The position numbers were made by a program, and so were the translations under genes. Positions 8,526 to 17,209 of a stretch of DNA of 64,000 nt are shown one piece after another; the stretch's first letter is position 1, and each line of letters opens with the position of its first letter. Origin of the DNA: Photobacterium indicum (GTDB lineage: Bacteria; Pseudomonadota; Gammaproteobacteria; Enterobacterales; Vibrionaceae); NCBI RefSeq assembly GCF_003026215.1, contig NZ_PYOC01000003.1:310001-374000 (forward strand), given 5' to 3'. Below the pieces are notes generated by a model that was not told where the DNA came from, did not search any database, and saw only the letters and a list, made by a program, of their open reading frames with translations.

Positions 8526-8551
8526 TTTCACTCTAATCACTTCCTTATGTA

Positions 8552-8655
8552 TCAAAATTGGGTACCTAGCGCCTGTTCCACAGCAAACTGACCAATCTTA
8601 CCAAACTCAATACCAAAGATACCTAATGTAATTAGCACCGTTTGATTGTTGTTAG
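8552..8655 (-). pseudogene. Possible 3' remnant of an unidentified gene
   Basis: In the frame one base off the NUDIX stop, 34 codons read NNNQTVLITLGIFGIEFGKI and then GQFAVEQALGTQF before a TGA. The composition is protein-like, but the frame runs into the NUDIX gene and has no start of its own. It may be the tail of a gene overwritten when the NUDIX gene arrived. Family unknown. Confidence 0.25.
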
Positions 8656-9104
8656 CCAATTTTCACTCGCATTAATTCTGATGGCTTATTGTCTACAAAG
8701 TAATGCCAGACATGATCATATAATACGTTTTGGCCTGGAAAAACAGCTAGTTCTTTAGCTTCATTTAAAGTGCACCATTTATATTCCGTATGCTCGTGAT
8801 TAATAATTACGGATTGATTCGGTTTACAGTAAATAACGAATACAGGAATAACTTCTATTGTATTGAGGTTGTTTTCGTAGAATTGTTCTAAATATTGCCC
8901 ATTGTATAAGTCTCCCACATCAATTTGAGTTTCTTCTTTAAACTCTCTGATGATGGTTTGCCAACCTAGCTCATTACTTTCAACCGTTCCAGCAACATGG
9001 CACCAAAAACCACCCTTTGTTCTTTTCATCAAAAGGATCTTCGTCTGATCATTCACCTCAGATAAGGCAATACCCGAAACAACAGCACATCTAACAGGGA
9101 TCAT
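8652..9104 (-). CDS. NUDIX hydrolase
   Basis: 150 residues with a complete Nudix box: G at GTVESNE, then 7 residues later the REFKEETQI core (G-x5-E-x7-REFKEE). The box binds divalent metal and cleaves nucleoside diphosphate-linked substrates. MutT-like features (LLMKRTKGGFWCHVAGTVE before the box) suggest a nucleotide or dihydroneopterin-triphosphate type substrate, which cannot be decided. Single gene. Confidence 0.88.
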   Translation of the reverse strand: MIPVRCAVVSGIALSEVNDQTKILLMKRTKGGFWCHVAGTVESNELGWQTIIREFKEETQIDVGDLYNGQYLEQFYENNLNTIEVIPVFVIYCKPNQSVIINHEHTEYKWCTLNEAKELAVFPGQNVLYDHVWHYFVDNKPSELMRVKIG

Positions 9105-9274
9105 TTATTATACCTCATTGTTATATTGAGAATCGGCAAACACCAGCCAGAAGATATATAGCGGCAAATCTGTGTCAGGCAAGATCCGCTAACACATCGC
9201 TTTGCAGAAACACGTTAAAACTTGTGATCTATAAAACAACATTCGAACAAGACGATGTAAAATAACTTTCGTAT

Positions 9275-9661
9275 TTAACGTAGAAGTTCACTTTGAGCTT
9301 CATCGAGTTCATCAATCGCTTCTTGCAACTTTCTCTCTTTCTTTTCTATTTTGTCAGTATTCCCTTTTTCTTTTGCTTCATTTAACTCTTGTTCTCTTTC
9401 CGCTACCTTCTGCTCTTTTTCAGCTATTTTTTCCTTCCTCTCTACTCTTAGTGAATCATCAGTACAGTATTCATTTACTTTTTGTAATGCCGTTTCTAAG
9501 CCAGCTAAACGATGTGTATTTCCATATTCCTTTGCATATTTTATTTGTGTTTTAATCTCTTCCTTTTTAGCTTCACAACCTGTTAGTTGAGCCGCCTGCG
9601 TTGTAGCTGATAAAGTGAGAAGAAGTGAGAGTGTTACCGCTGTAATAACTTTATTTTGCAT
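9275..9661 (-). CDS. DUF1090 periplasmic coiled-coil protein (YqjC-like)
   Basis: 128 residues. A signal peptide (VTLSLLLTLSATTQA, cleavage before AQLTGC) is followed by GCEAKKEEIKTQIKYAKEYG and a matched Cys at EYC, then a highly charged coiled coil (Lys/Glu heptads, 70-128). This is the DUF1090 layout, with the Cys pair conserved. It is presumed periplasmic; its role is unknown. Confidence 0.8.
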   Translation of the reverse strand: MQNKVITAVTLSLLLTLSATTQAAQLTGCEAKKEEIKTQIKYAKEYGNTHRLAGLETALQKVNEYCTDDSLRVERKEKIAEKEQKVAEREQELNEAKEKGNTDKIEKKERKLQEAIDELDEAQSELLR

Positions 9662-9933
9662 ATTCGTTATCCTATGGTTGGACTATTTTCGTGTTACGAA
9701 TGGGGGTATAGCAAAAATCCATACACACCCAACCCTTAATTGTAAGCTTTTCAAGGCAAAACTACCCGATTTCATTTAATTCCCATAGCGCATATCTGTT
9801 TATCATTGAACGCGTATCTCAAACAAAAACACATCTGTTTTTTATATTACTCATTAAGTGGCATAAATACTGTGAATAAATGGTATTGCATTATAAATGC
9901 GCAGGATGAAAACTTAATAGAAGGATATATGGT

Positions 9934-11151
9934 ATGAATATAACACTACCTTTAGCGATTACTGCTGGCATACTCTCTGCGGGTGTGACTGCAGCGCCGG
10001 TGTCTAATGCACAATTGGCTCCCACTCTAGATAAATCAAGCTCGGCATCACCAACAATGGTATCGGTTACGGAATCAAAACGTGCGTTAGCATTGAGCTT
10101 GAGTCAACAATACGCACAACTTGCACCTGTACTTCATGAAGAGATCAGCTAGTACCAATTGAATGCGCCACTCAATGAATTAAAACGTAGTAAGCGTGCG
10201 GCCCCTTTTGCGCGTTCGATGGTGGCGATGGATGAGACGTTACGAGTAGAGAAAGGCATCGAAGATTATACCGATACCATTATGGAATTACGTTTGGCTG
10301 ATAAAACTATGTTGGCACGTTGGCAGGCGGGACAGTCTCCACTGTTTGCATGGGAGCCAGAAGGCAACGATAAGAACTGGAGTTATATCGAAGCCTACGA
10401 TATCGACGGTAACATTCACTTATTGGATGTATATGATGTGCCTGATCGCCCTGTGCTCGTTGTTGATACAAACTCGCGTAAAGAGCTGAAAGCAGGCATT
10501 AAGGCGATGAACGATGAAATCCAGCGCTTACAAGGCTTGAATAATGCGAATATCGCACCAAAACCCATGGCACTTCAATCCCGTTCAATGGCTGAGAATG
10601 CGTTTGATACACAAGCTGACACACCAAGTATATCGACGACTGTACTCAAGAAAATTCGTCTGAAAGATGACCATGAACCTTGGATTTCAGGAAAAGCTGA
10701 AGTATATGCGATAGTGACAGGCGTGAATCCAAGCCGTGACGAGCCAGTACTGGATATTATTGATATGCCGTATTTGGACTATAGCGAGACTGATTACTCA
10801 CCGAACCAAGTGATGATCTATTGGCAGCGTTACCGTTGGTCTGCGGCTGATATGCTGTTAATGGAGAAAGATGACGGCACCAATTATAAGGATTTAGCAC
10901 GTACTTTGTTAGAAGTGGCGACTGCAGCTTTAAAATCGATTCCTGATCCTGAAGTGCAAGCGTATGCGATTATTCCACAACTGACAGGGAAAGTTTTAGA
11001 AGCGATTCCAGACAGCTGGGCAACAAACGATGATGACTTCGTCGATGTATTTTACACTTTGCGTCAAGGCACCATGTACAGCGACTACTCTGCTGCGGGT
11101 AACAATGTCACAGCAACTTTTGCACCATTAACGATTGAGCCGATTCAGTAA
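9934..11151 (+). pseudogene. DUF3103 family exported protein, interrupted by an in-frame amber codon
   Basis: The reading frame opens at ATG 9934 with a signal peptide (LAITAGILSAGVTAAPV), meets TAG at 10150-10152, and then continues in the same frame to 11151. Together the parts give about 405 codons, the usual DUF3103 length. The second part carries a KDDHEPWISGKAEVYAIVTG segment and a following DIIDMPYLDY segment typical of the family. A single nonsense change explains the break. A separate restart at the TTG at 10159 is unlikely because the downstream part would lack a signal peptide. Function of DUF3103 unknown; secreted or periplasmic. Confidence 0.7.
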
Positions 11152-11170
11152 CTCACTGACATCAATTGTT

Positions 11171-11332
11171 ATACCATTCTGGATAAGTAAATGGTCAGAT
11201 AATTGCGCAGTGAAAATTGATAATAACAAGGCGGAAATTGAAGTAACTAGTGGCCCTAATTACAAAATTTCTAACGTAGTTATAAGCAATTTTAACCAGC
11301 AAGGATGATCAGAGACTTGTCTAGATTGGTAT
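11171..11332. mobile_element. 162-bp MITE-like element with terminal inverted repeats
   Basis: Begins ATACCATTCTGGATAAG and ends CTTGTCTAGATTGGTAT; the inverse of the right end matches the left at 14 of 17 positions. A near-identical copy of the same length lies at 35353-35514. It encodes no transposase, so it would need a helper in trans. It lies 20 bp after the DUF3103 stop. Confidence 0.7.
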
Positions 11333-11433
11333 TAGTACAAAAGAGAGCCCAAGCTGTTGGTAATCATCAACGATGCTCGCTATGGGTGAAGGCCTACATA
11401 AGTAGGCTTTACTCGCTACTTATGAAGTTCATC

Positions 11434-11706
11434 TTATTCATCCAGCATGTTTTGGATTAACTCGGCTAGCCGTTTTATCGCTCTTTCTTCCGGCTCTGAA
11501 CATTCAAACGATGAATTAAGCCGAAAACAATGATTAAACTGTTTACTCGCGGAAAACATTTTCCCTGGCGCAATACTAATATTGTCTTTCAACGCGCGCT
11601 GGTATAACTCTGTTGCATCTAAATACTCGGGTAATTCAACCCATAGTGTTCGATATATACCATTTTCCCACTTACCTTCACCATGTAATAAATATCTGCA
11701 CCACTA
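11434..11706 (-). pseudogene. MocR/PdxR-type regulator, C-terminal remnant
   Basis: An open frame ending in TAA at 11434-11436 reads YRTLWVELPEYLDATELYQR and continues ALKDNISIAPGKMFSAS and FNHCFRLNSSFE, ending in RLAELIQNMLDE. This is the C-terminal aminotransferase-like end of a MocR (GntR fused to class I aminotransferase) regulator. Everything upstream, including the winged helix and PLP lysine, is missing; the frame closes near 11706, just before the NhaC gene. A weak hairpin (11392-11407) lies below it. Confidence 0.65.
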
Positions 11707-11738
11707 CACTAAACCTTCACAATTTTGGACGGTTTATT

Positions 11739-13106
11739 ATGAACAATTGGATATCCTTACTTCCACCACTGTTGGCTATTTCATTGGCAATAACGACTCG
11801 CAAAGCCTATTTGGCGATTTTTTCAGGTATCGTGGCGGGGTCTTTGATTTTAGCACCGTCATTCCTATCTGGATTAGTCTCAAGTGTGAATGCGATTGCG
11901 CTGACCCTTCAATCACCAAGTGCATTAAAGAGTTTGCTATTTATTTTGATGATCGGCTCAATTATCCATTTATTACAATGCTCAGGGGCCATTCGTTGCG
12001 CATTGTTTATCATCACAGAGAAGAAGTGGATTAGAAATCAAACTCATGCACAGTTACTAACCTTTGGGGCTGGTTTTCTAATGTGCCTAGAAGGTGTTGG
12101 CTCAATGATGATGGTTGGGGTGATTGGTCGCCAACTGTTTACTAACCATCAGGTGTCTAAACAAAAATTAGCGTTTGTAGCAAATGGGACTGGGGCACCT
12201 TTAGCATGGCTTTTACCTATCAGTAGCGCTGGTATTTTCTTGACCAGTTTGATTCAAGTTCAAATTGAGCAAGGTATTATTGAAGGCGTTGCGACTCAAC
12301 TGGTTATGGATTCAGTGCATTATCAGTTTTATACCCTATTTATACTTCTTTCTGTTCCTTTGCTATCCGTGCTACCTCACGACTTCAAATACGAGCAAGA
12401 GAAAAGTACGATACAGGTAGTGGAAACCCATATCGAGCAAAGCAATCCGAGTCATCCCCTATGGGTATTAATGGCCCCACTCTACTTACTCATACTAAGT
12501 ATCGTGACTATCGCAACCGTTACAGGCAGTGGAAACCCAATCAACGGCGATATCAGCAATGCGATTTACTGGAGTGGATATATAGCACTCGTGGGAAGTG
12601 CACTTCTCTACCGCCTAAGTGGAATAAAATTCAATCAGACCTTACGTTGGGTTTTTCAGGGTGTAATACAAATTCTTCCAGCGGTAATCATACTGACCTT
12701 GGCATTTACCCTTAGCCATGTCATCGGAGAACTTAGTACAGGGAACTACCTTGCCAAAATTATGGTGGGTCATATTTCAGAAAAAACACTACCAGCAATC
12801 ATCTTTCTGATTGGTATTGCCATCTCATTTGCAACAGGAAGTTCTGGAGCTACCGTAAGCATATTAATACCGATTGCATTACCAATGGCTGCTCAAATGG
12901 GATTGTCGTTACCGCTTATTATTGGTGCTGTTATTTCTGGTGCTGTTTTTGGTGATCAAAGTTCGCCTATTTCCGACTCAATCATTGTGGCATCTTCCGC
13001 TGCAGGGTGTAGCCCTGAAAGTCACTTTAGAACGCAGCTCCCAATCACGCTCAGTGTTGCAACAATGGCATTTATCAGCTACCTCTTAGTAACCACCGTA
13101 ATATAG
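11739..13106 (+). CDS. NhaC-family Na+/H+ antiporter
   Basis: 455 residues from ATG 11739, preceded by GGACGG; an ATG 42 codons earlier would add a hydrophilic leader lying over the MocR remnant and is rejected. Around eleven to twelve membrane helices. The C-terminal half holds FATGSSGATVSILIP and SGAVFGDQSSPISD, then HFRTQLPITLSVA, which is the NhaC signature. It should move Na+ (or an organic substrate) against H+ at the inner membrane. Its promoter must lie in the small space left by the MocR deletion. Confidence 0.85.
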   Translation: MNNWISLLPPLLAISLAITTRKAYLAIFSGIVAGSLILAPSFLSGLVSSVNAIALTLQSPSALKSLLFILMIGSIIHLLQCSGAIRCALFIITEKKWIRNQTHAQLLTFGAGFLMCLEGVGSMMMVGVIGRQLFTNHQVSKQKLAFVANGTGAPLAWLLPISSAGIFLTSLIQVQIEQGIIEGVATQLVMDSVHYQFYTLFILLSVPLLSVLPHDFKYEQEKSTIQVVETHIEQSNPSHPLWVLMAPLYLLILSIVTIATVTGSGNPINGDISNAIYWSGYIALVGSALLYRLSGIKFNQTLRWVFQGVIQILPAVIILTLAFTLSHVIGELSTGNYLAKIMVGHISEKTLPAIIFLIGIAISFATGSSGATVSILIPIALPMAAQMGLSLPLIIGAVISGAVFGDQSSPISDSIIVASSAAGCSPESHFRTQLPITLSVATMAFISYLLVTTVI

Positions 13107-13196
13107 CCCTTCAAACCCATGCCAGTTAAATATTTACCATTTTTTAGATTCACCTTAACCATGCGCAAATAGGTAATTACTTTTAAAATTCAGTCA

Positions 13197-13575
13197 TTAC
13201 TTACAAAACAAAAGAGATAGATTCATCACTGGCAACACCCTACCTTCTGGTTTTGAATTAACTAACTTAACTCTAGTTGCTCCCATTTTTTGGTAAAAAC
13301 CTTCTGCATTTGGATCTGAGACGATTACCAATTTTATAGCTTCAACACTTTTTAGATGATTAATTATGAATTGGAACATTTTACGTCCCAAACCCTTTCC
13401 CATTGCTGAAGGGGCTAACCAAAATGTACGAGAGGTAAGATCTTCGGGGATAATAAGTAAATCAGGGAGCCAAACTATCCATTAACTTATCGCTATAGCC
13501 CCAATATCGTTTAGCCGACTCAATGAGCCTATCTATCTCTTTAATCTCTGTTGATTCTGCTAATACAATATTCAT
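13197..13575 (-). pseudogene. GNAT acetyltransferase, frameshifted and internally deleted
   Basis: From ATG 13575 the protein starts MNIVLAESTEIKEIDRLI and reaches DKLMDS, where one extra T (about 13472-13478) puts it into a stop. In the next frame it continues WLPDLLIIPEDLTSRTFW and then jumps to LAPSAMGKGLGRKMF and SDPNAEGFYQKMGATRV. The acetyl-CoA loop (GKGLGR) and C-terminal strands are intact, but the central strands are deleted. The start codon abuts the IS91-type remnant. Confidence 0.7.
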
Positions 13576-13599
13576 ATGGTGCCGACGGCTTTGATTCCA

Positions 13600-14003
13600 A
13601 TAAACGGCAATGGATACACTGTAAAAATCAGTATCTATTCAGCGCCTTTGATTTAGCTAACGTATGGCGAGCACGTTTACTCAGCCACATCACTGACACA
13701 CTAAAATTACGGTTACCTCGTCAGTTATCCCCAAAATGGGTTATGGATTGTCGTCATGTTGGTCGGGGAAAATCAGCTTTATTGTATTTATCTAAATACC
13801 TATACCGTGGCGTATTGGTCGTGTCCTTGTTGTCATCATTTAATGCGACATTTTGGCGTATTTCGCCCGAGATAATCTTGGGTTATTTAAGGATAATGGT
13901 TCAGTTTTTACTTCTTCGTAATATTTCCCTATATAAGGTAACTCGGGCTTGTTCAACACTTCGGATAGGTGTCGGCTTCGTGACACATATCCTTATCTGT
14001 TAT
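13600..14003 (+). mobile_element. IS91-family transposase remnant, copy 1
   Basis: The plus frame reads YLFSAFDLANVWRARLL, then PKWVMDCRHVGRGKSALLYL and SKYLYRGVL. This is the Y2 (HUH) transposase core of IS91-type elements (WVxDCKHVGxGxxALxYLxxYLYRGV). Relative to copy 2 it lacks the segment after YRGV and jumps to a C-terminal region. The 3' end carries a 30-bp hairpin (13963-13992) and stops at 14003. The left edge is approximate and no N-terminal zinc domain is visible, so it is inactive. Confidence 0.65.
13963..13992. other. Hairpin at the 3' end of IS91-type copy 1
   Basis: GGATAGGTGTCG and TGACACATATCC form 12-bp arms with a 6-base loop (two mismatches, one of them at the loop-closing pair). 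Hairpins near the terminus are expected at the replication-origin end of rolling-circle IS91 elements. The same structure ends copy 2. Confidence 0.5.
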
Positions 14004-14506
14004 GTGCATTTAGCTAACACTGAAGTGTTTCTTGATCCTGCTGACCTTTTTTTAGGGTCATAAAAAGTATCAATAATTTCAAATCCGGCTTTGCGCATCA
14101 TCCCTGCTGAAGCAGCGTTCTCCTCGTGCCTTTCAATGAACACGTTACTCGCATTCTGATTACGGGCAATAAGAACACACTCTTGAAGCAACTTACTACC
14201 CAATCCTTTCCCGCTGTGACTTTTACTCACAACTACTTCCTTGATATAAGCGATGTCTGAAGAATCAGTATACTTTACAAGTTTGACTGGGAATGCATCA
14301 TTATGAATGATTACTGCAAAACCTATGATTTCACCCTCTTCAACTTCAGCCAAAGCAACCGATGCTCTCCCTTCATCTATCAATGTAAATTGGTTGGATA
14401 TACTTTCTTCAGTAATGTAATTCCAGTCATTTGCCCCATCTCTTAGCAGGAGAGCCCTCATATTTAAATAATCAATATCGTTCAACTTTCGACAATGTAT
14501 TTTCAT
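14000..14506 (-). CDS. GNAT family N-acetyltransferase
   Basis: 168 residues. The A motif SHSGKGLGSKLLQECV follows an AYIKEVVVS strand, and NAASAGMMRKAGFEII closes the fold. The substrate is unknown. The stop codon lies in the last bases of the IS91-type copy 1, so the natural C-terminus may be altered. Upstream, GTTAGACGTTATATGC lies just before the start, resembling the trailing core of an integron attC site, and ACATAAC overlaps the stop. It could therefore be a former gene cassette. Confidence 0.8.
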   Translation of the reverse strand: MKIHCRKLNDIDYLNMRALLLRDGANDWNYITEESISNQFTLIDEGRASVALAEVEEGEIIGFAVIIHNDAFPVKLVKYTDSSDIAYIKEVVVSKSHSGKGLGSKLLQECVLIARNQNASNVFIERHEENAASAGMMRKAGFEIIDTFYDPKKRSAGSRNTSVLAKCT

Positions 14507-14570
14507 TTCAGATTCACTCTTTGCATATAACGTCTAACATAGGTTGCACCACGGCTAACCAACCAAGTAC

Positions 14571-14924
14571 CTACCCTGCTCGACTACCATTAGGAACTGT
14601 CATTTCTGGCATTGCTAAACAAGGAGTCAATTTATCTGCATAGCCAATATCAAACAGCATTCCTTGAGAAACCTCTCCTGCCATTTTTTGCTCAGGTAGA
14701 TTAACAACAAATAGAGCTTGCTTACCTTCAATTTCGTATGGATTTTCACGTTCTTGTTTTATGCCAGCAAGAATTGAACGAACATGCTCACCAAAATCCA
14801 CAGTCAATTTCATCAGTTTTTTAGATTTTTCAACTTCTGAAACAGCTGTTATTGTTCCCACTCGTATATCTAGTTTTTCAAAATCATCGAATGTGATTAA
14901 TTCTTTAATTGGTGCTTGTTTCAT
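14571..14924 (-). CDS. csaA: tRNA-binding protein CsaA-like
   Basis: 117 residues of OB-fold (the tRNA_bind family). FEKLDIRVGTITAVSEVEKS starts the domain, and VNLPEQKMAGEVSQGML and MTVPNGSRAG end it, matching CsaA. The family binds tRNA, and CsaA has chaperone-like activity in Bacillus. CsaA genes are common passengers in Vibrio chromosomal integrons. The gene starts 25 bp after the stop of the small membrane-protein gene upstream, so the two are probably transcribed together. Confidence 0.88.
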   Translation of the reverse strand: MKQAPIKELITFDDFEKLDIRVGTITAVSEVEKSKKLMKLTVDFGEHVRSILAGIKQERENPYEIEGKQALFVVNLPEQKMAGEVSQGMLFDIGYADKLTPCLAMPEMTVPNGSRAG

Positions 14925-14949
14925 TTTGATATCCTTGAATGTTTTTAGA

Positions 14950-15309
14950 CTATTCAGCTAAATGGTGCTCGCTTAACCACTCTGGCCATGATGTAATTTT
15001 AAGCTTCTTTGAGTAGTACAAAACTTCCAAGCTCAACCATAAACCTGTAGTGAAGCCAAAAAGTAGCGATATGTATAAATTCTTAACATTTGGTTCTTGA
15101 AACTGCCATACCATTAGCCACATACCACCTCCCCAAGTCACCGTTCCAAGAACTAATTGCCAAACAAATAGCTTCAATGGTGATTCAAATAAACAAGGTT
15201 TAGCGTTCGAATTAAACAACTTGTACCATAAAAAAGGTGCGAGTTTCACTACTGTTCTACTCGCACCTTTTTGGCGCAAATAAATCTCTATAAATTCTTT
15301 CTTATTCAT
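14950..15309 (-). CDS. Small membrane protein, DUF6404-like
   Basis: About 119 residues from ATG 15309; an in-frame ATG at 15348 adds 13 residues of poor quality. It begins MNKKEFIEIYLRQKGASRTV and has two helices (about 45-68 and 76-98). The start and the two-helix plan resemble the DUF6404 family of vibrios, but this is a weak match. It precedes csaA by 25 bp. Upstream, GGCGTTATGG (near 15421-15430 on the minus strand) resembles a cassette boundary. Confidence 0.55.
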   Translation of the reverse strand: MNKKEFIEIYLRQKGASRTVVKLAPFLWYKLFNSNAKPCLFESPLKLFVWQLVLGTVTWGGGMWLMVWQFQEPNVKNLYISLLFGFTTGLWLSLEVLYYSKKLKITSWPEWLSEHHLAE

Positions 15310-15566
15310 AATGACCGTATTAGGTTTAATAAAACGCAAGCTAATCACATCAGATTTACGCTAAATGTGATACATGACTCATACATTCACCTCGCATATG
15401 AAAAATAAGATTTCGAGAACCATAACGCCGAACATAAGTACGCGTAGTAACAACAAAACCAAGTCTCTCCGCCTTTTATGCGATTTCTTGGACAACGAAA
15501 CGCTACCAAAAGTACGAAAGATAGCGTGTCCGTTTTTCTCGCGCATTACTCGGTGAGCGGGAAGAT

Positions 15567-16310
15567 CTACTCTGTGGCTTCTCTGGATAGAGGGGCCGTT
15601 TGTTGAGTCTTCAAAGACTTAACAATCCGTGCGGGATTTCCCATAACGATGGAACCATCTGGTACAGAGCGAACCACAACACTATTGGCCGAAACGACGC
15701 AGTTTTTGCCGATTTCAACGCCTTTCATGATCACCGCCCCAGTACCAATCCATGAACCACTACCAATTTTCACGGGTAAAGCTTCAAGCCGCGCAATTTC
15801 TGTATCCGTTCCCCGGCCTTCAGTTGTGTGTCCATCACAATCCATAATCGTAACCATTGGAGCAATACCGACATCATCACAAATTTCAACATGGGAATAA
15901 GCAACAATGGCGACACCCATCATTTGTACTCTGTCTCCTATCGTAATTTTCCCCGGTGGATTCGCGTTTGCTTTCACTGAAGTGAATTTGGTGCTGGCAC
16001 TATGAAAAGGAGGACGATCGCTGTCCGATTCTATAAAGCTGTTTTTTCCTATAGAGATAACACCCCGAAACTCTTCAATTTCCAGTTTATTCATTTCTTT
16101 ATAAACTGAGTAACCGGCTTCATCGTGTACCGACGTGAAACAGATGCGCGGAACATTTGAAATGACGGCAGAGTCATCAACGGTAATCCCCCTTTCCCTC
16201 AATAAATTGGCGACGTGTTCCGGATCTGTCTGGAACGGCCCTTCTTCGACTTGCTTAATAAAATCTTGGTCATCAGGCAAGCTAACAAATTTACTTCTGT
16301 ACGTTGGCAT
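15567..16310 (-). CDS. Left-handed beta-helix acyltransferase with N-terminal extension
   Basis: 247 residues, start supported by AAGGGAATAAA. Residues about 85-235 form hexapeptide repeats (IGDRVQMMGVAIVAYSHVEI, then IGSGSWIGTGAVIMKGVEIG, then CVVSANSVVVRSVPDGSIVM and GNPARIV), the CoA-dependent acetyltransferase fold with the characteristic His in DCDGHTTEG. The first 75 residues are not beta-helix; the part DFIKQVEEGPFQTDPEHVAN and LLRERGITVDD looks like a short helical leader-type segment. It is the third gene of the operon with the GT2 and PIG-L genes (41 bp from the GT). It probably acetylates a sugar product of its neighbours; that is inference. Confidence 0.75.
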   Translation of the reverse strand: MPTYRSKFVSLPDDQDFIKQVEEGPFQTDPEHVANLLRERGITVDDSAVISNVPRICFTSVHDEAGYSVYKEMNKLEIEEFRGVISIGKNSFIESDSDRPPFHSASTKFTSVKANANPPGKITIGDRVQMMGVAIVAYSHVEICDDVGIAPMVTIMDCDGHTTEGRGTDTEIARLEALPVKIGSGSWIGTGAVIMKGVEIGKNCVVSANSVVVRSVPDGSIVMGNPARIVKSLKTQQTAPLSREATE

Positions 16311-16351
16311 TTTATTCCCTTAAAAATCAGTTTGAAAATGTGAACTTGTCA

Positions 16352-17200
16352 TTATTTAGACAGCAAGATCCCCTGACTCCAATTCATTTTTAAAACGTCA
16401 GAAGAAATATCTCCGTGTTTTTCTATGATGTATTTCAAACTTGCCTGACCTAATGCTTTCGCATCTTCAGGCGATTTTTCATGGGGGAGATGAAGCACCA
16501 GTGGCTCTGAAAGTAAACCGAACTTACCGCCCGCCGAGAATAACCGTATGCCAAGCTCCATGTCTTCACCACCCCAGCTACAAAAGGATTCATCGAACCC
16601 CTCAATGTCCCTTAGCAAGGACGTTTTGCAACTCACATGACATGTCCAGAACACAAACCAGGGGAAGCGGCTTTGCGCATAGCCATTCTCTAATGCGTGG
16701 AGGCGATCATAACGACAATCTGGGTACTGATCATTTTGTGCAAGCACACGAAATATGCCTTCTGCTTGATATTCGCGATATAAGCTCAAAAGCGCCTGTT
16801 CATTCCTAACTTCGAATTCGTCAAACCCGTATGAAAACCCAATAAGTACATCGTCATCACTCTCTTTGTAGTGATTGCTATGAGCAAGGATCAGGTTATC
16901 AGGTGCGATAATTCCAGAGTCGAGAAAAAGACAAATCTCATATTTTGCTGAAAAAATGCCGACATTTCGAGCTTTAGCTACCCGGAACCCCTTGTCCTCC
17001 TGAAAGAAATATTTAAGGTTGAGTTTGTTTTTAAAGCTATTAGCTACATCACGGGTATCATCATTAGAGCCATCATCTACAACCAGCACCTCAAACAAAT
17101 CACCCGCACATTTTTGTGCTACCAGTGAGTTAAGGGTTTCCTTCAGTAATTCGCTGCGGTTATACGTTGGAATCACAACACTTACTTTATTTATGCTCAT
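16352..17200 (-). CDS. GT2 glycosyltransferase with galactosyltransferase-type C-terminus
   Basis: 282 residues, GT-A fold. VSVVIPTYNRSELLKETLNS and VLVVDDGSNDDTRDVANSF bind the nucleotide-sugar. At the metal site the residues read FLDSGIIAP, so the usual DxD is D-S-G. The C-terminal half contains CSWGGEDMELGIRLFSAGGKF, the GGED motif of the Glyco_transf_7C family, with a presumed catalytic acid. No membrane helix, so cytosolic. It starts 9 bp after the PIG-L stop, so the two are translated from one message. A GT next to a PIG-L deacetylase is also seen in aminoglycoside and bacillithiol/mycothiol pathways, a loose analogy only. Confidence 0.82.
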   Translation of the reverse strand: MSINKVSVVIPTYNRSELLKETLNSLVAQKCAGDLFEVLVVDDGSNDDTRDVANSFKNKLNLKYFFQEDKGFRVAKARNVGIFSAKYEICLFLDSGIIAPDNLILAHSNHYKESDDDVLIGFSYGFDEFEVRNEQALLSLYREYQAEGIFRVLAQNDQYPDCRYDRLHALENGYAQSRFPWFVFWTCHVSCKTSLLRDIEGFDESFCSWGGEDMELGIRLFSAGGKFGLLSEPLVLHLPHEKSPEDAKALGQASLKYIIEKHGDISSDVLKMNWSQGILLSK

Positions 17201-17209
17201 TTCTGCCTC

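Noticed and set aside
11582-12034. 150-codon plus-strand frame
   Set aside because: It overlaps the MocR relic and the start of the NhaC gene in another frame, and its composition matches no protein family.
13551-14063. 170-codon plus-strand frame as an intact gene
   Set aside because: It is a fused relic: the middle is IS91-type transposase with a deletion, and the ends run into a GNAT pseudogene and an IS end.
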